64,000 nt of DNA from Phellopilus nigrolimitatus. Its lineage: Eukaryota > Basidiomycota > Agaricomycetes > Hymenochaetales > Hymenochaetaceae. A program made the translations under genes and the position numbers. The DNA is taken from assembly GCA_021029095.1 (NCBI GenBank), contig JAJOHG010000119.1, positions 1-64,000 of the forward strand, given 5' to 3'. How positions within the stretch are numbered: position 1 is the first letter of the stretch; each line of letters starts with the position of its first letter. Of this stretch, positions 12,527-22,846 are shown piece after piece. The notes under the pieces were generated by a model. It was not told the origin of the DNA. It saw only the letters and a list, made by a program, of their open reading frames with translations, and ran no database searches.

Positions 12527-13767
12527 TCTAGGGCTTCCGAAATACGTGAGCTCTCGTTCATTTGGTTGAAACAATACCTTCTCTAACATCGTAGGTGTAC
12601 ACAGGAACATTGCTCCGTAATCACAGAAGACCTTCATATCTCATTTCCAATGATTTCTATTGGATCTTGAAGGCAAAGGAAGGCAGTGCTTTGCCTTGCA
12701 TTCAACGCCTTTCTTGTTAGTTTCTTCCTTCCTTTTTGCGATCTTGCTTCTTGCCTGCGCTAAGTATGCTTAGACCTGTATTTGCACTTCCATGCCCCTG
12801 AGGGCGTCGTCTGGATTCGCCTCCTAAACTATCCAGTCAACGCTATATATATGCCCGTGATGATACATTGATCTCATTCTTGCAAAGATTCTTGTGCCAT
12901 AGTGTACAAATGACAGTATGCAATATGTAATAGACCAACTTGCGTTTATAAGATTGAGAGTTTCTTATCAGCTTTTGAAAAGGGAGAGGACGGTAGAACA
13001 CGCTGCCTGGCCTATCTCGATTGGGTGGAAATCGCCAACACCTTCTGAGTCCTCATGGACATGAGTGCTGAGATAGCGCATTAGCATCGCTAACATGTAA
13101 AATACGGCTGGGAAGCTGCCTCGCGATTTGGACTGCTTTGAGCGAGTCGGTTCAACACGAAAGAGAAAGCACAGCCGGCTGGTCAGAACACTTCGGAGAT
13201 GGGCCTATCATGGAAGAGGTGGATGTACTATCTGGCTTGCTTGTCCTCAGCGACAGCAAGATTCGACGGTCAGATGACTAGTTGGGAGAGAACCAGACGC
13301 GATCGGGTGGCTAGCGCACTCGCCCGTTTTCCCTTGCCTTTTGCATACCGACTGTAAAATTCATATCAAACATGTATTCCGTGCACACGTTTTCCGCCAG
13401 CGAGACTTGCAGCGATGGAGGTCCAATCCTCTGTCAGAACGCTATGTTTAGAGTTTATCGAGAACACAACACCACTGCACTGGTTACAGCATAAGCATTG
13501 TTTTCCTATTCCGATGCAGATGAGTATGACATACCTCAAAGAAGAAACTGGTGCTGTTTCAAGAACCGTTCCATGACATCAGAAGAAGAAACGGGTGATT
13601 GTGAGAACTAGATACCGGATATAATTATTTACGTCTTACAGTTCGTGTTCGCCTCGAGTCGTGCTGAGCGTCGACCTCTCGACACAACGTTAAGACTTCT
13701 AAGACTAGGATACGCGGTCTCAAACACAGCACGCACGTACCCATCACCGCCACAGAGTGAAAAAAGG
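12527..13767. repeat. 3' flank of copy B and duplicated 5' flank of copy C
   Basis: The first 700 bp follow the pattern of all F-box 3' flanks in the cluster: a common block beginning GCTTCCGAAATACGTGAGCT, then a C/T-rich stretch. From about 13262 to 13767 the sequence is a near-identical inverted copy of 2674-3220 upstream of copy A. No gene was found. Confidence 0.65.
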
Positions 13768-15367
13768 ATGCCTTTCTCACTCGAACGGAGCAACTTGTCT
13801 GCGTTACGGCCTTTCTTCTCCGCTGTGCCGAAAGGCGGTGGAGACTTGAACACTGACCTGTTCTGGGGAAAGTTGGTCAAGGAACAGTGCGTGATAATCA
13901 TTCTATCGACGGCTTCGCGATGTTTATTTCTCGTGCAGGAGCTTGACCCTCGACACTTCAAGCGTGATGCATGTTGCCAGAGCCGGAGCAATTAAAAGTG
14001 CAAGGATGTTGCAGGAAAAGGCCGTTGCGATTCTTCTCACTCTGCAGACTTTGACATGGTCACTGGAAGAGATAAACGCGACGTTCAAAGACCGTATTGA
14101 TGGCATGGCACTCAGGCACGGCTTGGACAGCTTGCCAGACGAGATTCTTTCGCAGATACTGGGCGACGTTACATCGGTGTTCACAGAGGCTTTGAGACTT
14201 TCGCATGTCTGCTCGCGGTTCAGAAAAACGATGCTGGACTCTCCTCGTATCTGGGCGAATTGCAGGCTGAACACGAGCATGAACCCTCGGCAGATCGGGG
14301 CTCTTGTAGACAGAAGTCAGATTTGCCCCCTTAAGGTCGACATTGGCCGCCAGAACCGGTGCAATAATTGGAGTCGACGCGTGGAGACCCTATTCTCTCT
14401 GAAAGATCGGATAGAGGAGCTCGAATTCCATTGGTTGTCCGCTGGCGATGGTGAAGAAATTTCAAGACAGTATAATAAATTTCAAATGGCCAATCTTCGC
14501 AAATTGACTATCAAAGCGTTCAGTTCTGAAACCTCCGATTTCCATGCGTTGAGGTCCTTGCCGAGTCTCAAATACTTAGGCCTCACAAATTTCATCCCCG
14601 CGCCAGTCTTTCAACAAATATCTTATTGCCATATGACATTCACGGTCGATCGGCCACTTGATTGCTTAAAGCGTTTTCTTCGATCATTGTCATCCCTGGA
14701 AACTCTGGAGATTGAACTCGATAACCTTACTAGTAATGAGGTGGAGCGCTACGAAGAGGGGAATGACAGTTACGACGCCGACGACAACTACGACGACGAC
14801 AGTCCCTGGATCTCCAATGTCGCTTCTTTCTCTTTCGGCGTCATCGGAAGGACACTGATACCGGATGCGAGACGCATCCTTGAAGCCATTCGTCTAAGCG
14901 TCACTGAGTTGTCACTCACTATCGTTTATCCCAAGTACCACCTTTACAATTCCAAAGTCTTTTGGCGTCAAATGTATTTCCTTAAATTAATACGACACTT
15001 CCCAATGGTCGAGAAACTCGAGCTCCATCTCTCAGGGCCCGATCCCGACCCAGGGCTCGATCCCGACTATTATTTATATTTTGACGAAATCCTATTCCGT
15101 GTGCCTCGAACCTTGCAGAACCTTCGAATTGAGGCGCCAGGACACACTTTATCCATGAGTGGTTGTGATCATACACCCCCTCGACTCCGTACTCTTCAGT
15201 TTCGCAATTGCGACAGATTGGATCTTCAAATGCTCGAGGACGCCCACGATGGTTTCCTCCTTAATGAAGTGGTGATCGGAAAGGTCGAGATTGTCGGCTG
15301 TCGTCTAGTAGAAAAAGAAAAACTCCAAGACGCTTTCCCAAACTCGGAGGTTGTTTGGAAAACTTGA
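13768..15367 (+). CDS. F-box/LRR-like protein, copy C
   Basis: Intact. Exon 1 is 13768-13886, the intron 13887-13938 (52 bp, phase 2) and exon 2 13939-15367, giving 515 residues. It has the family exon 1 (MPFSLERSNLSALRPFF), the F-box (LDSLPDEILSQILG) and the acidic tract (YDADDNYDDDSPWIS). It is the closest relative of copy A in both coding and flanking sequence, and lies in inverted orientation to it. It carries a short extra PDPGLD repeat in the segment HLSGPDPDPGLDPDY that copies A and B lack. Confidence 0.85.
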
Positions 15368-16093
15368 TCTAGTGCTTCCGAAACACGTGAGCTCTTGCTC
15401 ATTCGGTTGAAACATTACCTTCTCTAACATCGTAGGTGTACACAGGAACATTGCTCCGTAATCACGTAAAATCTTCATATCTCATTTCCAATGTTTTCGA
15501 TTCACTTTTGAAGAGAAGCAAAATAACGCTTCTCCTCGCATTAAGCGCCTTTCTTGTTATCATCTTCCTTCCGCTTTTTTGAATTTCTCGTTTCTTGTCT
15601 GATACGCCTGCGTCAAGTATGCGCTCAGATCTGTATTTGCACTTTCATGCCCCTGACAGCTCTAGTAGCATCTGTACTTTCATCCTAAAGTCGTTTAGTC
15701 AACGCTACATATATGCCCTTCTCGCGAGACACTTGTACCAGAGTATGCAAGATAGGTTATACCACTCGCGTTTATGAGATTACGATAGTTTCTGTATCAC
15801 CTTTACCAAAGGAGGGAGAAACATTGTCTGAAGCACGGGATCTATCTCGATCGGTCGTACACCGCCAACGCCCTCCAAATCCATGACTCCTATACGAGCG
15901 CTGGTATAGCGCATCAGCATCTTTTATATGTTAAACACACCTAGGAAGACAGACACATGGGTCGACGACGACCAGCACCTTCGTACACGGCGAGTTGGCG
16001 TCTAGAGCGAGGGCTTCCCGAGGGCGGTTGCTAATACCGGTAGGACGGCGTCGAGGCAGAGTTTCTTGCGATGGCTCGATGTATTGGTGGGTA
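15368..16093. repeat. 3' flank of copy C
   Basis: Shares the common F-box 3' block. From about 15930 to 16030 it matches the 3' flank of copy E (about 25290-25400), including the string TTAAACACACCTAGGAAGAC. No coding function is visible. Confidence 0.55.
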
Positions 16094-16265
16094 ATGCTCC
16101 GACGATCCTTAGTTGGTGATGTCCTGAACTTTTGGAGCCATAAGACTCAGGTCGCTGCAAGTTGTCCTCGTAGAAGAGGAACCGTACACCTTTTGTTCCT
16201 ACGAGGCCCTGGAGCTCCCTCGAAACTGGGACGTCTCATGCTTGAAACGGCCTGCGGCTGTTTCT
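16094..16265 (+). pseudogene. Decayed fragment of F-box gene I
   Basis: Short stretch corresponding to about 10011-10190 of gene I. It begins GCTCCGACG and keeps the counterpart of the segment that codes LHIVLEEEEPYV, with several frame-breaking changes. It stands upstream of copy D, just as intact gene I stands upstream of copy B, so it marks an old copy of the same gene pair. Confidence 0.65.
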
Positions 16266-16539
16266 TTCTGAAATGGCATCCCACGCGAGGAGTTTCTGAT
16301 GCGCCGAAGCATTTGATGATTAATTGACTGGTCGGGCAAGAGTCGGACTTGAACGGATGACTGGTGCACTCGCTAAAATTTCGACGTAAGTTTGCAGTCT
16401 TGTATACGGTGCATAGTATTCATATCAGATATCCCGTACTCCCGGCGATGGAGGTTCAATAAGTAAACTATCTTTATGAGCCACTGTATTTAGCGTTTAT
16501 TGTGAGCCACGGTAGCATTGTACTGAGCGCAGCTAGCCG

Positions 16540-16604
16540 TCATATAAGAGTTTTTTGTGTGGTATTCATGACTCATGAATACCACACAAAAAACTCTTAT
16601 ATGA
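16540..16604. repeat. 65 bp perfect palindrome
   Basis: Two 32-base arms match perfectly around one central base, C at 16572. The arms begin TCATATAAGAGTTTTTTGTG. The palindrome lies 216 bp upstream of the start codon of copy D. No paralogous flank in the window shows it. Confidence 0.9.
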
Positions 16605-16819
16605 ATCATGAGGTTTTCAAGCCAGTGTAGATGTGTACATGATACGAGCGGACGACAACTTTGTGATCGTGAGAACTAGGTAGATACCGAAATATAAATG
16701 ATTATGTAACCTATGGTTCCACGCTGGCATTTGCGCCTTTCGACGCAACATTAAGATTTGTAAGATTAGGATAAGCGGTCTCGAAACTCGTACCCAACTC
16801 TGCCTCGGAGTCGAAAAGG

Positions 16820-18418
16820 ATGTCTTCGTCACTCGAACGGAGCAGCTTGTCTGCGTTATTGCCTTTCTTATTCGCTGTCTCGGAAGGCGATGGGAGCTTG
16901 GACACTGATCAGTTCTGGGGAACGTTGGTCAAGGAACAGTGCGTGTTGCTTTTCCTCACTTGATCTATGACTCGATGACATTTGCATCCCATGCAGATAC
17001 TTGAGCCTCGATACTTCAAGCGTAACGCAGGTCGTCAGAGCCAAACAATTCAAAACTGCAAGGATATTACAGGAAAAGGCCGCCGGGATGCTTCTCGTAC
17101 TGCAGACCTTGGCACGCTCGTTGGAGGAGATTAATACGACGTTTAAAGAGCGCACTGACCGCATGGCGTGCAGGCAGGGTTTGGATAGCTTGCCCGACGA
17201 GATTCTTTTACACATACTGGGTTCCGTTACGGTGTTCACAGAGGCTTTGGGGCTTTCACAAGTTTGTTCGCGGTTCAGACAAGTGATGGTGGACTCTCCT
17301 CATATCTGGGCGAATTGCAGGCTGAACACGAGCATGAACCCTCGGCAGATCGGGGCTCTCATAGGAACCGGACTTACCCGCTTAAGATCAGCATTGGCAG
17401 CCAGAACCGGTGCAATAATTGGAGTCGACGCGTGGAGACCCTATTCTCTCTGAAAGATCGGATCGAGGAGCTCGAATTCCACTGGTTGTCTACTGGCGAA
17501 TATAAACAAATTTCAAGACAATATCCTGAATTTCAAATGGCCAACCTTCGCAATTTGACTATCAAAACGTACAGTTCTGGAATCTCCAATTTCTATGCGT
17601 CGTGGTCCTTACCGAATCTCAAATGCTTGTGGCTCACAAATGTCATCCCCGCGCCAGTCTTCGGACAAAATGTATCTTACTGCCATATGGGATTCTCGCA
17701 CTATTTCGATCCTAAAACATTAAAGCCTTTTCTTCAATCGTTGACATCCTTGGAAACTCTGAATATCGAGCTCGATGACTTTTCTACTGGTTTCGAGTTT
17801 ATCGATGAAGAGGAGGAAAGAGATGAGGAGGAGGGTAGCGGCGAAAAGGAGGAGAGTGACTACGACGACGACAATGGCCAAGAAGATTTGAGTTCCCGGA
17901 TCTCCAACATCACTTCTTTCTCTTTCACTGTCATCGGTAAACCATCGCTCCTGTTTGCGAGATGCGTCCTTGAAACCGTTCCTTTAAACGTCACCGAAAT
18001 GTCACTCACTGTCGTCTACTACAAACGTGATAATGGCTCCAAAACACGAAACTATTTCAATAAATCGTTGCGACGTTTCCCAATGCTCAAGGATCTTCAT
18101 CTCTATTTCTCAGGGCCCTACTCTGATTATCATTTGGATTTTTCCGACATCCTACTCGAGGTACCTCGAAGCTTGGAGAACCTTCGAATTGAGGCGCCTG
18201 GGCACACCTCTGTTTATGGTTTCAGCGCCCCTGGACTCCATACTCTTCATTTCCGCAATTGCGACAGAGTGGATCTTGAATTTCTCAAGACAGTCCGCAC
18301 CGGATTCCTCTTTCATAATGTGGTGATCAGAAAGGTTGAGGTTGTTGACTGTCGTCTTGTAGAAGAAAAAAAACTCCGAGACACTTTCCCAAATTCGGAG
18401 GTCGTTTGGAAACCTTGA
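16820..18418 (+). pseudogene. F-box/LRR-like protein, copy D (4-bp deletion)
   Basis: Exon 1 is 16820-16938 (MSSSLERSSLSALLPFL), the intron 16939-16996 (58 bp, phase 2) and exon 2 16997-18418. The family frame runs through the F-box (LDSLPDEILLHILG, with one Ser codon missing after GSVT) to IGALI. Compared with copy E, four bases are missing between 17363 and 17364. The upstream frame then stops at 17453, while the true family sequence continues in the next frame (YPLKISIGSQNRCNNW onward) to 18418. The acidic tract is long (EEEERDEEEGSGEKEESD). With one break only, this is a young pseudogene; a truncated protein of about 190 residues that still has the F-box is an alternative. Confidence 0.8.
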
Positions 18419-19789
18419 TCTAGTGCTTCCGAAATACGTGAGCTCTCATTCGCTTGGTTGATATATTATTTTCGCTAACACACCGTCCTCGCGTAGGAAC
18501 CTTACCCCGTAATCACAGAAAACTTCATATCTCATTTCCGATGATTTCTATTCAATCTTGAAGACAAGCTAGGTAGCGCTTTGCCTCGCATTCAACGTCT
18601 TTCTTGTCCATTCCTTCCTTCCATTCTTCGCGATTTTGTTTCTTGCCTGATAAGCCTGCGTCAAGTATGCTCAGAATTGTATTTGCACTTCCATGCTCCT
18701 GATTGCGCCAGTAGCGTCGTTTGGATTTGTCTCCTAAAACTGTCCAGCCAAGGCTACCTATATGCCCGTGGTGATAGCATTAATTTCATTCTTGCAATAT
18801 TCTTGCGTCAGAGTGTATGTACAACATGGGATAGTCCGCTCGTATTTATGTCATCCAGAGAACGTTTTGTATCAGGCTTACCCGAAGAGAAGCAGACGAC
18901 GGGACAACACGCTGTCTGGAGCATGGGATCTATCGCGATCGGATGGACATCGCCAACGCCCCCTGAGTCCTCAAGGACTCCACAATCATATACGAGTGCT
19001 GAGATAGCGCATTAGCATCGCTAATATTTAAAATGCGGCTGGGAAGCTGCCTCACGACTTGAACCGTTTGGAGCGAGTCGGTACAACACGAAAGGGCGAG
19101 CACAGCCGGCTGGTTAAGACACTTCGGAGATGAGTATCATGGAAGAGGTGGATTTGCTGTCTTAGGTGTGGTAGATAAACTCACTAGATGGCACGTAGCT
19201 CGGAAAGAACGAGATGCGGCTTTGACAGATGCGCCGAATGCAGACCACTCAACGTCCACAATCTGCAGTATTTCATGCTCGTTGGTCCGTCCGGAAAGAG
19301 ATATTTACGGCATTACGAGTTTCATTCTTCAAGGTAAGATACAGAGTTCGTTCTAAAGAAGTGGGACTCCCGATAACGCAGCGTCGCATCCAGAACATTC
19401 CGAATATGTATCAAGTTAACGAGCACACAAGCCACACGTGAAGGTAAAATGCAATGTTGTGAATCAGTCGCGTCTCCACAAAGCAGAGCATAACGAATAT
19501 ATACACGCATACCTTGAACCGAGGTCGTGGTTTAAGGGCCTAGATATTACTTGTAGGCGCCATGGACGAGGTCTGTAAGGAAAGAAACGAGAGCGCAGAG
19601 CGTAGTAAACATGCAATTTGCCCTTTGGCAAGTTCTGGCAGGCATCGCAGCAGGGCATGCAAGAAGCGCGCATTCAGCGCCTGCGAGTCAAACTTCCAGA
19701 CCAACTTCACATATAGAAGGGAGGGGAAGTCGTTTGTCACGTCCTCAGACCTCTTCACTTGTCACTCCAAAGCCTTTCATCCTCCGCCG
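18419..19789. repeat. 3' flank of copy D
   Basis: About 18419-19340 is the direct-strand counterpart of the inverted stretch 1084-180 and is partly shared with 40730-41340 downstream of copy G. The segment about 19195-19335 occurs at all three places. From about 19560 the sequence becomes the upstream region of the SR gene family. Confidence 0.65.
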
Positions 19790-20685
19790 ATGCGCTTCTT
19801 CTGGCGTTCGCGCATTCGATTCGCGTTCTACGTCCTCCGGCGGGACGCCACGCTTTCCGAGAAACGCCTCCGATATTCACCAACGAACGGCGGGACACGC
19901 TCGCCGCACCACATCGTGATCTATTCGCATCTCATATTCCGAGCGCGAGACCGCCTCGACAGTCTCGCATCTCCAGAATCGCTCTGGCTCCAATTCGGAG
20001 TGTCGCCCATCCCACCGACGCCAGGATCAAACAGGCCTTGTCAGTGCGTGCCGACAGCACTTGATCCATCTGGACAGGCCACGTACAAACCCCATTCAGC
20101 AGGCCGCCTTTTCTGCATGATGTATATCGGCACTGCGGGATGCACACGGCGCACCTCCACTCTTCTCTTCAGTGAGGACGCCGTCCGCATCCGCAGCAGT
20201 TAATCAGCAGAGAGCAGCAGCGGGCCATTAAGAGGTCGTCCGCGTTCCATCAGGGTCGTCCGCGCCCGTGTTTGGCTGGAAAGCCCGCAGCAGGACGCGG
20301 CGGCCCCACGTCCGCGCAGCGATCACGGAGCGCTTCTTTCCGCATCCGGCACCCGGTGAACGCGCTTTTCTCCTTTCTCTTCGTCTAACTATCTGACAAT
20401 GACATGGACCTTCGATCGTCATGCTGGGAGAAACTCACGTTCAGCGGTGATGCGACTCGGGACACAAAAATTGTAATCGCGCGGTTTGTTGACAGGTTCC
20501 TTCACACCAAGGTAGTCGATTGCACAAATTGCGCTCGCCGTAGGGTTCCTCGCCAACATGAGGGATACACGCGCGGCTTGTATGTCGACCGGGACCGCTG
20601 AAGACAAAACGTGCTGCCTAGTATCGCTCGAGCGAATGCCAGCGTTGGTGGTGGGCTTGGGGAATCTGATGAAGGATCCATTATC
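19790..20685 (+). pseudogene. Decayed copy 1 of the serine-rich (SR) gene
   Basis: Homologous to the intact SR gene at 41684-42804. It keeps the start (MRFFWRSR versus MPLFGRSR) and pieces such as FTNERRDTLAA, but the pieces lie in different frames. Counterparts of exon 2 are visible at about 20430-20680. It runs straight into a minus-strand transporter fragment; the joining sequence ATTATCAGATTGACCTC is shared with SR copy 2. Confidence 0.7.
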
Positions 20686-20696
20686 AGATTGACCTC

Positions 20697-21005
20697 GTGG
20701 GCACGACTACTCACGCGAAACCGACGCCTGCGATCACGGGCAGGACCTTCCTCCCGCTGAAGCGGGTTTGCAGGAACACGAATGAGATGGCCATGACAAA
20801 AATAGACGTCGCGGCTCGCACCACTTGATGGAACTAGGCGCGCGATCTCAGCAAACGAGCTCTGCGTATGAAGAACCGAGGGCGGCAGCGACACTCACCA
20901 GGACAGTGACGAGACCGAGGCTCTGATTGCTCACGGCGATTTTCACCGCAGCGAGTACCGCGTTCTCGGACAGCGCGGCTTCGTCGAAGCCGCTCGGATT
21001 CGACT
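20697..21005 (-). pseudogene. Transporter (TPT) fragment 1, introns retained
   Basis: On the minus strand this matches about 5223 back to 4895 of the intact transporter: end of exon 1, intron 1, exon 2 and the start of intron 2. Because the introns are kept, the copy arose by DNA duplication, not through mRNA. The helix segment containing FSVLYTV is missing, and both ends of the gene are lost. Confidence 0.8.
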
Positions 21006-21377
21006 CAGCTTGGATTCGGCATGCATTCCTTCCATGCACGACTTCCCGTCGCGAAAGCTTCAGTCTATGTCAAAGACGGCGCATTCCGCTGAGAACGGTC
21101 AGTGGGATTCAACAGTCAAATGGCTAGTCGGGAGAGAACCAGACGTGGTCGGGTGGCTAGCGCACTCACCTGTTTTCCCTCCAAGCTTTAAGGCTTTTGC
21201 ATACAGAGTATAAGATTCATATCAAACATGTATTCCATTTACGCGTTTTCCGCCGGCGAGACCTGCGATGGAGGTCATATGAAGAAGAATCCTCTCTTTC
21301 AGAACACTAGCCCATCTCAATTCTGTGGAAGGGGCTACTATGTTTAGCGTCTATCAAGAATCATCAGCTTTGCGATC
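21006..21377. repeat. 5' flank of copy E, left part
   Basis: Shared with the flanks of copies A and C. It reads into the inserted tandem element at 21378 and resumes after 22727. Confidence 0.6.
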
Positions 21378-22727
21378 ATAACATAAAGAGGCAACCCCCA
21401 CTTGAGACACAGCCACATCAATTCTTTGTCAGGATTGATCGGAATTAGTCAGATTTAGTCAGCGCTGACTAAAATGTGCATTTAGTCATCCATCAAATCC
21501 ATCAAATCCTCTTCCTCCCTCCAAAAGCGGCAACTCTGCAGATCTCAAATGCACATCCAAATGCGGCAACACTGCAAGTCCGAAAATACAATCTCAAAGC
21601 GGCAACAGTGCAAAAACAGGCTCAAAGCGGCAACTACAGTTGAAATAATTCCTAAACTGGCACTTATGCACTTTAAAATATACAGCTTCAAAGTAAACCT
21701 CATCCATGTAGTAATCAAATAATCTCAGAGCAACCTTGAAATGCCTAAACTATCATCTTACATTTAAAAGAAAACAGCACACCTCTTTCAAAAATTACCC
21801 ATAATATTACTAAGCAGCAACCCCACAGAGTCATCCATCCCCAGAGAGTTCATGAACCCAGAGAGTCCCAGGCGAAGCCTGGGACTCTCGGCTGGTCATA
21901 ACATAAAGAGGCAACCCCCACTTCAGACACAGCCGCATCAATTCTTTGTCAGGATTGATCGGAATTAGTCTGAATTAGTCATATTTAGTCAGCGCTGACT
22001 AAATTGCGCATTTTAGTCATCCATCAAATCCATCAAATCCCCTTCCTCCCTCCAAAAGCGGCAACTCTGCAGATCCTTAAATACACATCCAAAAGCGGCA
22101 ACACTGCAAATCCGAGAATACAGTCTCAAAGCGGCAACAGTGCAAAAATAAAATAAAGAACAGGCTCAAAGCGGCAACTATTGCTCAAATAATTCCCTCA
22201 ACTGGCAATTCTACAAAATTGGAACTTTCAACAGCCTCTCACACCACTGATGCACTTTATAATATACAGCTTCAAAGTAAACTTCATCCATCAATTTAAC
22301 CTTGAAATGTTCAAACTCTTATCTTACAGGTGGCACCAAAAAGTGTTGATGTTTCCCAAAAAGGGAAGGTGACTCACATCCGGCTGTCACTTAGCTGTCA
22401 CAATCCAGTTACACATGCTAAGTACATCCACGAAAAATGCTTGAGCACCAGAAAAGCTGTGTCATGCATATAGCAAGCAAACATGCTGTATATATGAAGG
22501 AGCTTAGGAGAAAAAGTGCCCAAGATGGTAGATGCAAATCACTGAGGGGGGGTGTCACCACTTTTTGGCGCCACCTGTATATTTAAAAGAAAACAATACT
22601 TCCTCTTTTTTTTAAAACTTTTACCCATAATATAATATTACTAAGCAGCAACCCCACAGAGTCATCCATCCCCAGAGAGTCCATGAACCCAGAGAGTCCC
22701 AGGCGAAGCCTGGGACTCTCGGCTGGT
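21378..22727 (+). mobile_element. Head-to-tail dimer of a 0.5 kb hairpin-ended repeat
   Basis: Two direct copies abut without spacer: 21378 to about 21896 and about 21897 to 22727. Each begins ATAACATAAAGAGGCAACCC and ends with GAGTCCCAGGC-GAA-GCCTGGGACTC followed by TCGGCTGGTC, that is, an 11 bp perfect stem with a GAA loop a few bases from the end. Each copy also has several spaced AAAGCGGCAAC motifs. The second copy is longer because a MITE (22327-22577) sits in it. The insertion splits GATC|GTGAGAACTAG, a junction that is uninterrupted upstream of copies D and F. There is no coding capacity. A terminal hairpin and tandem dimers recall non-autonomous rolling-circle (Helitron or Helentron) elements, but the class is not proven. 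Confidence 0.7.
22327..22577. mobile_element. 251 bp MITE with TA target duplication
   Basis: Terminal inverted repeats are CAGGTGGCACCAAAAAGTG at the left and its complement at the right with one mismatch (G for A). TA flanks both sides (22325-22326 and 22578-22579). The sister repeat copy at about 21760 has the uninterrupted target CTTACATTTAAAAG, which gives an empty site. It is non-coding. The TA duplication suggests a Tc1/mariner-type source transposase. Confidence 0.88.
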
Positions 22728-22846
22728 CGTGAGAACTAGATACCAATATAATGCTTATGTAATTTTCGGTTCTTCGCTGGCACTTGCTGCGACAACGAAG
22801 TTAACCTTGCACGCACGTACCCATCACCGCCCCAGAGTTAAAAAGG

